NCBI GenBank assembly: GCA_019426215.1
Contig: CM033402.1
Location: forward strand, 2,418,001 to 2,482,000
Reading direction: 5' to 3'
DNA from: Buddleja alternifolia
Taxonomy: Eukaryota; Streptophyta; Magnoliopsida; Lamiales; Scrophulariaceae
DNA: 64,000 nucleotides
This document shows, piece by piece, positions 56,449 through 64,000 of the stretch. The position numbers and the translations under genes are program-made. The notes beneath the pieces were generated by a model. It searched no databases, was not told where the DNA came from, and saw only the letters and a list, made by a program, of their open reading frames with translations. Numbering within the stretch: position 1 is the stretch's first letter; every line of letters starts with the position of its first letter.

Positions 56449-57090
56449 TGTTGGAAATTAAGCTTTAAAATTTCTTGTTTTTCTTAATTTCCATCTTATT
56501 AATTTTATAGAAGTTTATGGCCTCATTTGATAATATTTTGTGACTCTTTATATGCATAGGGTTGTTACATTTTATATCTTTATGACCCACTTTCTTTGTG
56601 TTTATGACCATTTTATTATAACTTTATTACACAATTTATTTGGGTCATTATTTCATTGTAACAACCTACTTATCCATCACTATATAAGAGGCCTAAACTT
56701 ATACTTTTATATAGAGTTAATATAGAGTTTTGTGAGATGATTTATTTACTCCCTACAAGAGTGTTTTGGCAACGTGACTAAAGGATTGGTTCCTCGTCTC
56801 CTTGTGGTCGTGCACATAGGATGAGACACCGCTGTGAGCTAATGGGGTTTTATCTTGGAGTCGTGATCAGCCGTCAGAACCTGCATGTAGGGAGGCAATC
56901 ATGGCTTTAGGACAGCGTCATGTGGCATGACTCTCCATCGGTGCAGTATCTTGTTTTATGTTTTTATGTTGTTTAATATGTATTATTCCAAAGATTTATA
57001 GTATTATATCATGATGTACGAATAGCATACTTTATGAGATTATTTAAGTAATTTATATTTATGTAAACACAAATCACAAAATTCACAACA
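56449..57090 (+). repeat. 3' LTR of element B
   Basis: 642 bp; differs from the 5' LTR at about ten positions, for example CACAGCTG/CACCGCTG and GTGGCGTG/GTGGCATG. The 13 nt priming complement is unchanged. Confidence 0.9.
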
Positions 57091-57095
57091 TAATG

Positions 57096-57539
57096 TTCTG
57101 TGTAACATTGTGAATTTGAAAATTCGCCCCACGAAAGTCGTGGTTTGGGAGCATATCATAATGCTAGAATATTAACAAGACAATAAAATTATGCTGTTGG
57201 AAATCTTGATAGAATAGCTTGTACTGTAGCATGATTTATTAGAGATTTAAGTGAATTTCATGTATCGAAAGCGGAATGTCTTTACCTTAAATTAATCTAC
57301 GTTTCAAGCAGATAAATTTAGAATATTTAATTACTAAAATCCAATTTTGGGTGAATGAGAAATAAATTAATAGAGTGTGTCACTTAAAATGTAGTTTCTA
57401 ATTGGAATCAATGGATCGATATGAACATACACGATTAAATGATCAAATTCATTTATAATGGCTGTTTCAATATATCGCATTTATTTATTTATATATTCAA
57501 TGAATGCAGAAACTGTTCTTGCACTTAAGCCAATATATG
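57096..57539. other. Continuation of truncated RLP 5' flank and AT-rich DNA
   Basis: 57096-57180 continues the flank split by element B (AAAATTCGCCCCACGAAAGTCG compares with AAATTTCACCCCAAGAAACT at 60990). The rest shows no gene. Confidence 0.45.
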
Positions 57540-58014
57540 ATTATCAATGATGCAGAACTTTATTGGAGAAGACCAAAAGGATTCAAAAGAAAAAAAGCTG
57601 GTGAGTGGTTGATTTTTTGCAATCAGCTATAATATTCTATCTCATCTTTTTGCAATAAGCCTAATTTTATATGATAGAAGAACTAATTCTGAAGGTAATT
57701 CAACTTTATAGTATTCTCTTTTTGAATAACTTTAAGCCAAAGAAATATGTGAAATATATGTACTGTGTGTTTTACTGACCAAGTGATTACTTATTTGCGG
57801 TGTAACGTGTGGGAATAAGAAATTTCGCAGGAAGAAAGTTGAGGTTTCCCTACATATTATATTTCCTAAGATAGGGTCTTATTCCACCTCTATGCTTCTC
57901 CTTTGATATATTTTATATATGTTTTCTAGTTATAAAGCACACAACAGATATAGATATAGTTGGTATTTTCATCTTATGATAGAATATTAGAGAGAAAATA
58001 ACCGAAGAAATATT
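57540..58014 (+). promoter_or_regulatory. 5' flank of the RLP pseudogene (copy 2 of 3)
   Basis: Shares blocks with 52320-52510 and with 60850-61154 (e.g. ATAAAGCACA, ATGGTAGAATATTA-like). The homology identifies it as promoter and leader; individual elements are not assigned. Confidence 0.5.
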
Positions 58015-58330
58015 ATGTTACTAAAATGTTTTTTTCTCCTTCATACTCTTGCTTTCACCTTACTATCACTTGACATCACAGTCTTTGCGGAAGAAGCAAA
58101 GGCTCTTGTCCGGTGGGAGAAAAGTTTTTCACCATCTCATTGTTCTCTCAAATCATAGTCACTAGACAACCTTGAAAACCTCAGCTACTGGACAGGCATT
58201 GTCTTCAGTTCTCAATTAACAGTTTCGGAAATAAACCTATCAAATTGCAATATAGATGGCACTCTCAAAAATCTTGATTTCACATCATTCTCACCACTTT
58301 CAAGCTCAAGGATAAAAATTTCAGTGGCTC
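58015..58330 (+). pseudogene. LRR receptor-like protein, truncated pseudogene
   Basis: From ATG 58015 it reads MLLKCFFLLHTLAFTLLSLD, EEAKALVRWEKSFSPS, then TAG at 58156-58158 in codon 48 (Trp TGG in the intact copy at 61155). Homology continues through SLDNLENLSYWTGIVFSSQ and NLDFTSFSP to about 58320 and is then lost. It is a tandem paralogue of the gene at 61155, about 80% identical in this part by eye. Both expected LRRNT cysteines are also altered (W-T-G-I-V-F). Confidence 0.85.
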
Positions 58331-58494
58331 GATCAATATATTATTTTTCAAATAATTATGGTTTATTCGATATAATTTACTTAGTTATAAATTATTATTG
58401 AAGTTTTAAACGTATAATATTTTCAAATAAAACATCATCTATATATGAATTATTTTAATAATGTCGTACAATAATAATAATAATAATAATAATA

Positions 58495-58528
<34 letters not shown>

Positions 58529-58727
58529 GCTTAACATGGATATCTGGTTATAATTATCCTTGAGTTTTGGACACATCCATTGAAGCCGCCGAAGAAGAAT
58601 TAGACTGCTAACTTCAGGCCATCAGTTACTGGAAGAATGAAAATCAAGACAAATGGAGTTGACCCAAGTCTTCCATAAATCTCCAAACAAGACTAATTTC
58701 AGTAGTCTTGAGAAGCTAAGAGCCTAC
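58331..58727. other. DNA downstream of the RLP pseudogene
   Basis: No gene. Contains the palindromic microsatellite (ATA)n(TTA)n at 58470-58528. Confidence 0.6.
58470..58528. repeat. (ATA)n/(TAT)n palindromic microsatellite
   Basis: A run of ATA triplets followed directly by a run of TTA triplets, so the locus can fold on itself. Confidence 0.9.
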
Positions 58728-58732
58728 CATAG

Positions 58733-59270
58733 TGATGTAGGAAAAGAAGCCTATATATTCTGAGATTTTTTAAGATGTAGAAAAATTAAAACTTTTGATC
58801 CGGGTGGAGATAAGAGGTACTATACATATGCACGCGAGACCTATTCGAGGTTTATGGCGTGTTCAACAACATAGTTATTGTTAGTAATTTTCGATTCACA
58901 ATTATGTCGTTTTGGTCACTTTTGGGCCACTTTTCTATTTTTTATTTATTTTTGGACGAATTTTAGTATTATTTTGTTATAGTTGAGTCCTAATCATATG
59001 GATCTAAGTTAGTAGTGTTATATTTGGTTTAGGTTATGTTAGAAGAGTCATATTAATTTTAAAGTTAGATTAGAAGAGTTCAAATTCTTATAGGATTTGG
59101 AGAAGTGTTTCTATAAATATAAGTTTTTAGATTGTTATTAGGGGGGACTATTTTCAGAATTATTAATAAAATCTTTGCTTTTGCAATTCTTTGAGTGCGC
59201 TCAAATTTTATCTTGAAGTTTGAAGACGTGTTCTTCAATTCTTTAAAAATCTATCACTTCCGCTACGTCA
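58733..59270 (+). repeat. 5' LTR of the short LTR element
   Basis: Includes CTATAAATATAAG (about 59110) as TATA region. It differs from the 3' LTR by several small indels and about 5% substitutions by eye. Confidence 0.9.
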
Positions 59271-59272
59271 AG

Positions 59273-59285
59273 TGGTAATCAGAGC
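59273..59285 (+). promoter_or_regulatory. Primer-binding site, initiator-Met type
   Basis: TGGTAATCAGAGC, the standard TGGTATCAGAGC with an inserted A. Confidence 0.7.
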
Positions 59286-59306
59286 TGCGGTTTTCCCGGA
59301 GTGAAG

Positions 59307-60359
59307 ATGGCCAACAACAATGTAGATGGCCTTAGTCCTGTAGTCGAAGAACTCAGTGCGAATCTGCAACAGTTCATGACGAATCAGGAAATGGCGCTTA
59401 CAGAATTAACCCGTGCAATCCGTGATATGGTCGTCGGTAATGGTGCAAACAGGAACGTTAACCATGGTTGTGCTCGTGATGGTGTTGTGCCTCCGATCCA
59501 GCCTGCCATGGGTGGCAGTCTTGCGACGTTGTGTGGGTTTCATGCCTGTGCCACGTTTTACAATGATTATCATAAAGATAAGAATTTTGAGGAGAAGATT
59601 CACAAGCCTCCTTACATTGATTTTCGTCGTGGTGATCACAAAGAGAAAGTATCTAAAACTTCAGAAATTGTGGGGAAAACATTTGCAAAAATAGGTGAAT
59701 CTGAAATTATTGAAAAAGATCTGAAGAAGGCTCTTGAAATTATAGGATCGTCTGATGAAAAAGAGGTTTTAAAAAATACTGAAACTATTCAGATTTCTTC
59801 GAGTGAATTTCGAAAGGAACCGCATGAGGAAATTTCAAACCACAAGATTCCTCGTCGTATTGATTTGGTACCAAGCAAAATATCACCAAATTTTCCTCAG
59901 TACAATGAAAATTTGGGCAAAGATGATATTTGTCCTAAAAAGATGATGGAGTCGCTATGTGATAAAGAAGATGATAAGATTTATGACAATCTAGGTTGTA
60001 TGAGTTCTACGAAATCTACTTTGTTCAACAAAGCAAAATATGAACCTTATGATGTTGAAAAGGAGATCAAAGGTGGAGCCTATATTGCTACTATATTAGA
60101 CGAGATGGATGTGTCAGGAGTTGTCAATGATTTTGACATGTTTCAATATTATTTTGCTAATGACACATTGTATTCAAAGATTAACTCGAGGAAGAGTTTT
60201 TTTTCGGCGGGGGAGTTTGATGTAGGACAAGAAGCCTATATGTTTCGAGATTTTTTAAGATGTAGAAAAATTAAAACTTTTGATCCAGGTGGAGATAAGA
60301 GGGACTTTACATATGCACGCGTGACCTATTCAAGGTTTATGGTGTGTTCAACAACATAG
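59307..60359 (+). CDS. Retroelement ORF, gag-like N-terminus, function unknown
   Basis: 350 codons from ATG 59307 (MANNNVDGL; the GTG six bases upstream is not needed). Residues 1-60 (SANLQQFMTNQEMALTELTR) resemble the coiled start of Ty3/gypsy gag proteins. The middle is Glu/Lys/Ser-rich and disordered, without CCHC, protease or RT motifs. The last 47 codons lie inside the 3' LTR (FRDFLRCRKIKTFDPGGDKR). The 5' LTR encodes the same segment with a stop at its start. The frame is intact despite LTR divergence, which hints at selection or recent spread. It may have lost gag and pol and kept an accessory or chimeric ORF. Confidence 0.6.
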   Translation: MANNNVDGLSPVVEELSANLQQFMTNQEMALTELTRAIRDMVVGNGANRNVNHGCARDGVVPPIQPAMGGSLATLCGFHACATFYNDYHKDKNFEEKIHKPPYIDFRRGDHKEKVSKTSEIVGKTFAKIGESEIIEKDLKKALEIIGSSDEKEVLKNTETIQISSSEFRKEPHEEISNHKIPRRIDLVPSKISPNFPQYNENLGKDDICPKKMMESLCDKEDDKIYDNLGCMSSTKSTLFNKAKYEPYDVEKEIKGGAYIATILDEMDVSGVVNDFDMFQYYFANDTLYSKINSRKSFFSAGEFDVGQEAYMFRDFLRCRKIKTFDPGGDKRDFTYARVTYSRFMVCSTT

Positions 60360-60738
60360 TTGTTGTTAGTAATTTTTGATTCACAATTATGTTGTTTTGG
60401 TCACTTTTGGGCCACTTTTCTATTTTTCATTTATGTTTGGACGAATTTGAGTATTATTTTGTTATAGTTGAGTCCTAAGTTAGTAGAGTTATATTTGGTT
60501 TAGTTTAAGTTAGAAAAGTCATTAATTTTAAAGTTAGATTAGAAGAGTTCCAATCCTTATAGGATTTGGAGAAGTGCTTCTATAAATATAAGTTTTTAGA
60601 TTGGTATTAGGGGGGATTAGTTTCAAAATTATTAATAAAATCTTTGCTTCTGCAATTCTTTAAGTGCGCTCAAATTTTATCTTGAAGTTTGAAGACGTGT
60701 TCTTCAATTCTTTAAAATCTATCGCTTCCGCTACGTCA
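60218..60738 (+). repeat. 3' LTR of the short LTR element
   Basis: 521 bp; carries the end of the internal ORF. Bounded by the polypurine tract and CATAG. Confidence 0.9.
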
Positions 60739-60743
60739 CATAG

Positions 60744-61154
60744 GTATTGTTGGGACCTACTGAAATGCCTATTATAGTCATAGCATGAAACATGGTTAAA
60801 AAAATTGAAGGTTGATGAAGCTCATAAAAAAATTAAAATTAAAATTCTGACCCATCCACGTGTCCATTTTTAAATGGATTTTATAGTCTTCCATGATCAA
60901 GGGATTACTTATTATGTTTTCCAATGAAAGGGAAGCGAAACTTTATAATTTGCCGTGTAAATTGTGTATGAAATTTCACCCCAAGAAACTTGTGGTCCCT
61001 GCATGGTAACTTTCCCCAATGACGAGGTCTTTTTGGTAAATTATTGATATGTTTTGTTATTGTTCAACCATGTCTATAAAGCACAACCCGGATATAGCTT
61101 GTCTTTCATCTAATGGTAGAATATTAACAAGAGAAAAACAACAAAACAATCATT
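60744..61154 (+). promoter_or_regulatory. 5' flank of the intact RLP gene (copy 3 of 3)
   Basis: Homologous to the flanks at 52440-52510 / 57096-57180 and 57780-58014. ATAAAGCACAACCCGGATAT about 80 bp before the ATG is shared with the pseudogene flank. No TATA box is assigned with confidence. Confidence 0.5.
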
Positions 61155-64000
61155 ATGTTATCTAAATGGTGTTTTCTCCTTCGTATTCTTGCTTTCTTCT
61201 TACTTTCACTTAATATCACAATCTTTGCTAGAGAAGAAGCAAAGGCTCTTCTCCAGTGGAAGAAAAGTTTTTCACAATCTCATTATTCTCTCAAATCATG
61301 GTCACTAGACAACCTTGGAAACCTCTGTAACTGGACAGGCATTGTCTGCAGTTCTCAGTATATAGTTTTTGAGATAAATTTATCAGAAAAAAATATACAT
61401 GCCACGCTCGACAATCTTGATTTCACATTATTTCCAAATCTCACCACCTTCAACCTCCTAAACAATAGTTTTTTCGGCTTGATACCATGGAGCATTGGCA
61501 GCCTATCCAAGCTCACTTTCTTGGATTTAAGCAACAATTCCTTTGAGGGCATCATTCCACCTGCCATTGGAAGGTTGACAGAGCTCAACTATATAAGCTT
61601 CCGCAACAACAGACTTAATGGTACTGTACCAGATGAGATTGGCAATCTTCAAAAGGTACAATTTTTGGACTTCGGATGGAATTACTTGGGAAATGGAGAA
61701 TGGTCAAAATTTCAAAGCCTACCTTCACTGTCACACCTCAGCTTAACTTACAATCATTTCACCTCTGTATTTCCACTATTCGTGCTCAAATGTCGAAACC
61801 TTACTTATCTTAGTTTATCACGAAATCGTTTTGTGGGTCTACTCCCGGAATCATTATTTAGTAATCTTGGAAAGCTTGAAGCCCTTTCTCTCTATGACAA
61901 CTCATTTGAAGGAAATATTCCGTTTGAAATTGGTGGATTAACGAATTTGAAGGTTCTTTGTCTGTATTCAAATAATTTTTCAGGCTCTATCCCACCAGAG
62001 ATTGGGAACCTATCAAATCTTGAGAGCCTACGACTTGATGGCAACAATTTGGCCGGAGAAATTCCATCTGAAATTGGTGGATTGACAAATTTGAAGAATC
62101 TTTCTCTGTTTTCAAATGATTTGTCAGGCTCTATCCCACCAGAGATTGGGAACCTATCAAATCTTGAGAGTCTATGGCTTGATGGAAACAATTTGGCTGG
62201 AGAAATTCCATCTGAAATTGGTGGATTGACGAATTTGATGGATCTTTCTCTGTCTCCAAATAATTTTTCAGGCTCTATCCCACCAGAGATTGGGAATCTA
62301 TCAAATATTGAGAGCCTAGATCTTTATGAAAACAATTTGGCAGGAGAAATTCCATCTGAAATTGGTGGATTGACGAATTTGAAGAGTCTTTCTCTGTATT
62401 CAAATGATTTGTCAGGCTCTATCCCACCAGAGATTGGGAACCTATCAAATCTTGAGAGTCTATGGCTTGATGGCAACAATTTGGCAGGAGAAATTCCATC
62501 TGAAATTGGTAGATTGACGAATATGATGGATCTTTCTCTGTCTTCAAATAATTTTTCAGGCTCTATCCCACCAGAGATTTGGAACCTATCAAATCTTGAG
62601 AGCCTACGGCTTTACGGCAACAATTTGATTGGAGAAATTCCATCTGAAATTGGTGGATTGACGAATTTGAAGTATCTTTATTTGTGTTCAACTAATATTT
62701 CAGGCTCTATCCCACCAGAGATTGGGAATCTAACAAATCTTGAGATCCTATATCTTTATGAAAACAATTTGGCAGGAGAAATTCCATCTGAAATTGGTGG
62801 ATTGACGAATTTGAAGAATCTTTCTCTGGGCAAAAATGATTTGTCAGGCTCTATCCCACCAGAGATTGGGAATCTAACAAATCTTGAGATCCTATATCTT
62901 TATGGCAACAATTTGGTCGGAGAAATTCCATCTGAAATTGGTGGATTGACGAATTTGAAGAATCTTTCTCTGGGCAAAAATGATTTGTCAGGCTCTATCC
63001 CACCAGAGATTTGGAACCTATCAAATCTTGAGAGTTTATGGTTTTACGGCAACAATTTGACTGGAGAAATTCCATCTGCCATTGGGAATCTTTCAAATCT
63101 TTCTTTCATGATTCTCTATTCCAACAAGTTGACTGGACAGATCCCATCATCCATTTGCAATTTGAGTACTCTTCAATTATTTCATCTGTCAAATAACAGT
63201 TTGGAAGGCACAATTCCAGAGTGTTTAGGAAACGTTACTTCTTTGCAAGCCTTGCATTTAAAAGCAAATCACTTTCATGGCCTCATCCCTAGAACATTTA
63301 AGAAGGGTTGTGCTCTAGAATCTCTCAACTTAAATAGCAACCAATTGGAAGGGACCTTACCCGAATCCATAACCAATTGTGAGTATCTGGAGGTTCTTGA
63401 CCTGGGAAACAACTATATACAAGACTATTTTCCCTTTTGGATGGAAACTCTTCCAGAGCTTCGAGTTCTTGTCTTGAGGTCTAATAGATTACATGGTACA
63501 ATACCAGCTACGAACGCGAAGCTTCCTTTTCCCAAGTTGCAAATATTTGATATCTCCCATAATAAGTTCACGGGGCATTTGCCGATGAGATATCTGAAGA
63601 ATTTCAAAGCCATGATGAATGTGAAGGAAACCGGAACAGAAACAATTGGTACAAGTGATCCCTATTTGCCTAACCAGGAGTCGACGACACTCGTTTTCAA
63701 AGGCTTGGAATTTGAATTGGTGAAAATTTTGATATCCGTTACAAATATTGATCTATCCAGCAACAGGTTCCGTGGAAATATCCCAGATTCCATAGGAAAT
63801 ATCAATTCTCTACTGTATTTGAATTTGTCTCACAATAGCCTCACCGGTCGCATCCCATCATCGATAGGGTACTTAACTGTATTGGAATCACTTGACCTAT
63901 CTTCAAACCACTTGACCGGGGAAATCCCCGAGTCATTGACAAGGCTGACGTTTCTTGAAGTGTTGAACATTTCATATAACGATCTTGTCGGGCCAATACC
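61155..64000 (+). CDS. LRR receptor-like protein (Cf/RLP type), 3' end outside window
   Basis: Open from ATG 61155 to the window end (948 codons, no intron). Signal peptide (MLSKWCFLLRILAFFLLSLN), LRRNT_2 cap (EEAKALLQWKKSF ... LCNWTGIVC), then about 30 LRRs of the plant GxIPxxLxxLxxLxxLxLxxNxL type. Near residue 757 it has FPFWMETLPELRVLVLRSN and near 814 YLKNFKAM followed by a non-LRR island ending TTLVFKGLEFELVKIL. It then resumes LRRs (IDLSSNRFRGNIPDSIGN, LESLDLSSNHLTGEIPESLT). The island and the last four LRRs are typical of Cf-like RLPs, which lack a kinase and signal with SOBIR1/BAK1-type partners. The N-terminal part resembles LRR kinases such as MIK2, so a kinase beyond the window is possible but less likely. 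The LRR centre is a recent tandem expansion (61980-63131). Confidence 0.9.
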   Translation, partial: MLSKWCFLLRILAFFLLSLNITIFAREEAKALLQWKKSFSQSHYSLKSWSLDNLGNLCNWTGIVCSSQYIVFEINLSEKNIHATLDNLDFTLFPNLTTFNLLNNSFFGLIPWSIGSLSKLTFLDLSNNSFEGIIPPAIGRLTELNYISFRNNRLNGTVPDEIGNLQKVQFLDFGWNYLGNGEWSKFQSLPSLSHLSLTYNHFTSVFPLFVLKCRNLTYLSLSRNRFVGLLPESLFSNLGKLEALSLYDNSFEGNIPFEIGGLTNLKVLCLYSNNFSGSIPPEIGNLSNLESLRLDGNNLAGEIPSEIGGLTNLKNLSLFSNDLSGSIPPEIGNLSNLESLWLDGNNLAGEIPSEIGGLTNLMDLSLSPNNFSGSIPPEIGNLSNIESLDLYENNLAGEIPSEIGGLTNLKSLSLYSNDLSGSIPPEIGNLSNLESLWLDGNNLAGEIPSEIGRLTNMMDLSLSSNNFSGSIPPEIWNLSNLESLRLYGNNLIGEIPSEIGGLTNLKYLYLCSTNISGSIPPEIGNLTNLEILYLYENNLAGEIPSEIGGLTNLKNLSLGKNDLSGSIPPEIGNLTNLEILYLYGNNLVGEIPSEIGGLTNLKNLSLGKNDLSGSIPPEIWNLSNLESLWFYGNNLTGEIPSAIGNLSNLSFMILYSNKLTGQIPSSICNLSTLQLFHLSNNSLEGTIPECLGNVTSLQALHLKANHFHGLIPRTFKKGCALESLNLNSNQLEGTLPESITNCEYLEVLDLGNNYIQDYFPFWMETLPELRVLVLRSNRLHGTIPATNAKLPFPKLQIFDISHNKFTGHLPMRYLKNFKAMMNVKETGTETIGTSDPYLPNQESTTLVFKGLEFELVKILISVTNIDLSSNRFRGNIPDSIGNINSLLYLNLSHNSLTGRIPSSIGYLTVLESLDLSSNHLTGEIPESLTRLTFLEVLNISYNDLVGPI
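61980..63131 (+). repeat. 144 bp coding tandem repeat (two LRRs per unit) in the RLP
   Basis: TCAGGCTCTATCCCACCAGA starts a unit at 61980, 62124, 62268, 62412, 62556, 62700, 62844 and 62988: eight starts, exact 144 bp spacing. Each unit is one LRR SGSIPPEIGNLSNLE... and one LRR GEIPSEIGGLTNLK.... Units differ by few bases. The last unit drifts into ordinary LRRs. Confidence 0.95.

Larger units (their letters stand above)
52511..57090 (+). mobile_element. Non-coding copia-derived LTR element (element B)
   Basis: LTRs 52511-53152 and 56449-57090, both 642 bp, TGTTGGA...CAACA, about 10 differences by eye. The flanks TAATT (52506-52510) and TAATG (57091-57095) fit a 5 bp duplication with one later change. 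The roughly 3.3 kb interior has no gag or pol and no frame over 75 codons. It shares with element A the LTR core block, the self-complementary priming arrangement, the 3' non-coding domain and the polypurine tract (CTTGTGGGGGAT). It is best read as a LARD-like derivative moved by proteins of the A lineage; this is inference. Confidence 0.9.
58733..60738 (+). mobile_element. Short non-autonomous LTR retrotransposon
   Basis: LTRs 58733-59270 (538 bp) and 60218-60738 (521 bp), TGATGTAGG...CTACGTCA, with a perfect duplication CATAG (58728-58732 and 60739-60743). AGTGGTAATCAGAGC right after the 5' LTR is an initiator-Met-type PBS with one extra A; GGCGGGGGAGTT before the 3' LTR is the polypurine tract. 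The interior is only 947 bp and holds one open frame without protease, RT or integrase. Confidence 0.92.

Noticed and set aside
58605..60738. Tandem retroelement (internal part, LTR, internal part, LTR)
   Set aside because: The upstream 'internal' piece is part of the LTR: TGATGTAGG starts both repeats and a perfect CATAG duplication flanks 58733-60738.
61355..63613. Antisense frames across the RLP
   Set aside because: They reflect the periodic LRR codons read backwards.

Overview
The window is nuclear DNA from a flowering plant, almost certainly a eudicot and possibly an asterid; I cannot name the genus. The evidence is two classes of leucine-rich-repeat (LRR) receptor genes with plant-type introns, a fragment of a plant phosphomevalonate kinase gene, and a dense load of plant-type transposable elements (LINE, Ty1/copia, CACTA, hAT, Mutator-like, Helitron, SINE), many nested in one another. 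Everything outside the receptor genes is AT-rich, repeat-derived sequence.

Layout. 1-4.7 kb: AT-rich DNA with a Mutator-like TIR element (1934-2790), tandem repeats and a decayed coding remnant. 4.8-16.6 kb: a degenerate L1-type LINE split between its zinc-finger and RNase H domains by a full-length copia element (element A, 9690-16132, TSD GCCAC), which itself carries a hAT-like MITE. 18.1-19.2 kb: a tRNA-derived SINE and a hAT-like MITE. 19.3-29.8 kb: a 10.1 kb CACTA transposon inserted in one arm of a small Mutator-like MITE. It holds a 12-exon gene ending in a Ulp1-type protease domain and a TNP2 transposase gene broken only by a 680 bp hAT MITE. 30.0-35.8 kb: a complete five-exon LRR receptor kinase gene with a non-RD kinase, then a copia solo LTR. 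38.4-44.2 kb: two old gene remnants (an orphan terminal exon and exon 1 of phosphomevalonate kinase) around a minus-strand copia element (element C). 47.4-49.6 kb: a truncated copia element (element D). 50.6-52.1 kb: a Helitron 3' end and a CACTA-like end. 52.3-64 kb: a tandem cluster of LRR receptor-like protein (RLP) genes. One copy is reduced to its 5' flank and split by a non-coding copia derivative (element B, 52511-57090), one is a pseudogene (58015), a small non-autonomous LTR element (58733-60738) lies between copies, and a long open RLP gene (61155 onward) runs off the window.

The observation I rate highest concerns elements A and B. In both, the 13 nt just inside the 5' LTR, where a tRNA primer-binding site should be, are not TGG-type tRNA complements. 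They are perfect complements of a 13 nt site inside the same element's LTR. The two elements differ at four positions in this helix and all four changes are compensated. This is the pattern expected of self-primed reverse transcription, established for fungal Tf1 but, as far as I know, not a general feature of plant copia elements. Elements C and the 58.7 kb element carry ordinary initiator-Met-type sites and serve as controls. A and B also share a strongly conserved non-coding domain upstream of the 3' LTR, consistent with B being mobilised in trans by A-type proteins.

The genes do not form a pathway. The functional theme is cell-surface receptors of the immune type (an EFR/Xa21-like kinase and Cf-like RLPs) in a region repeatedly rearranged by transposons and unequal crossing-over.
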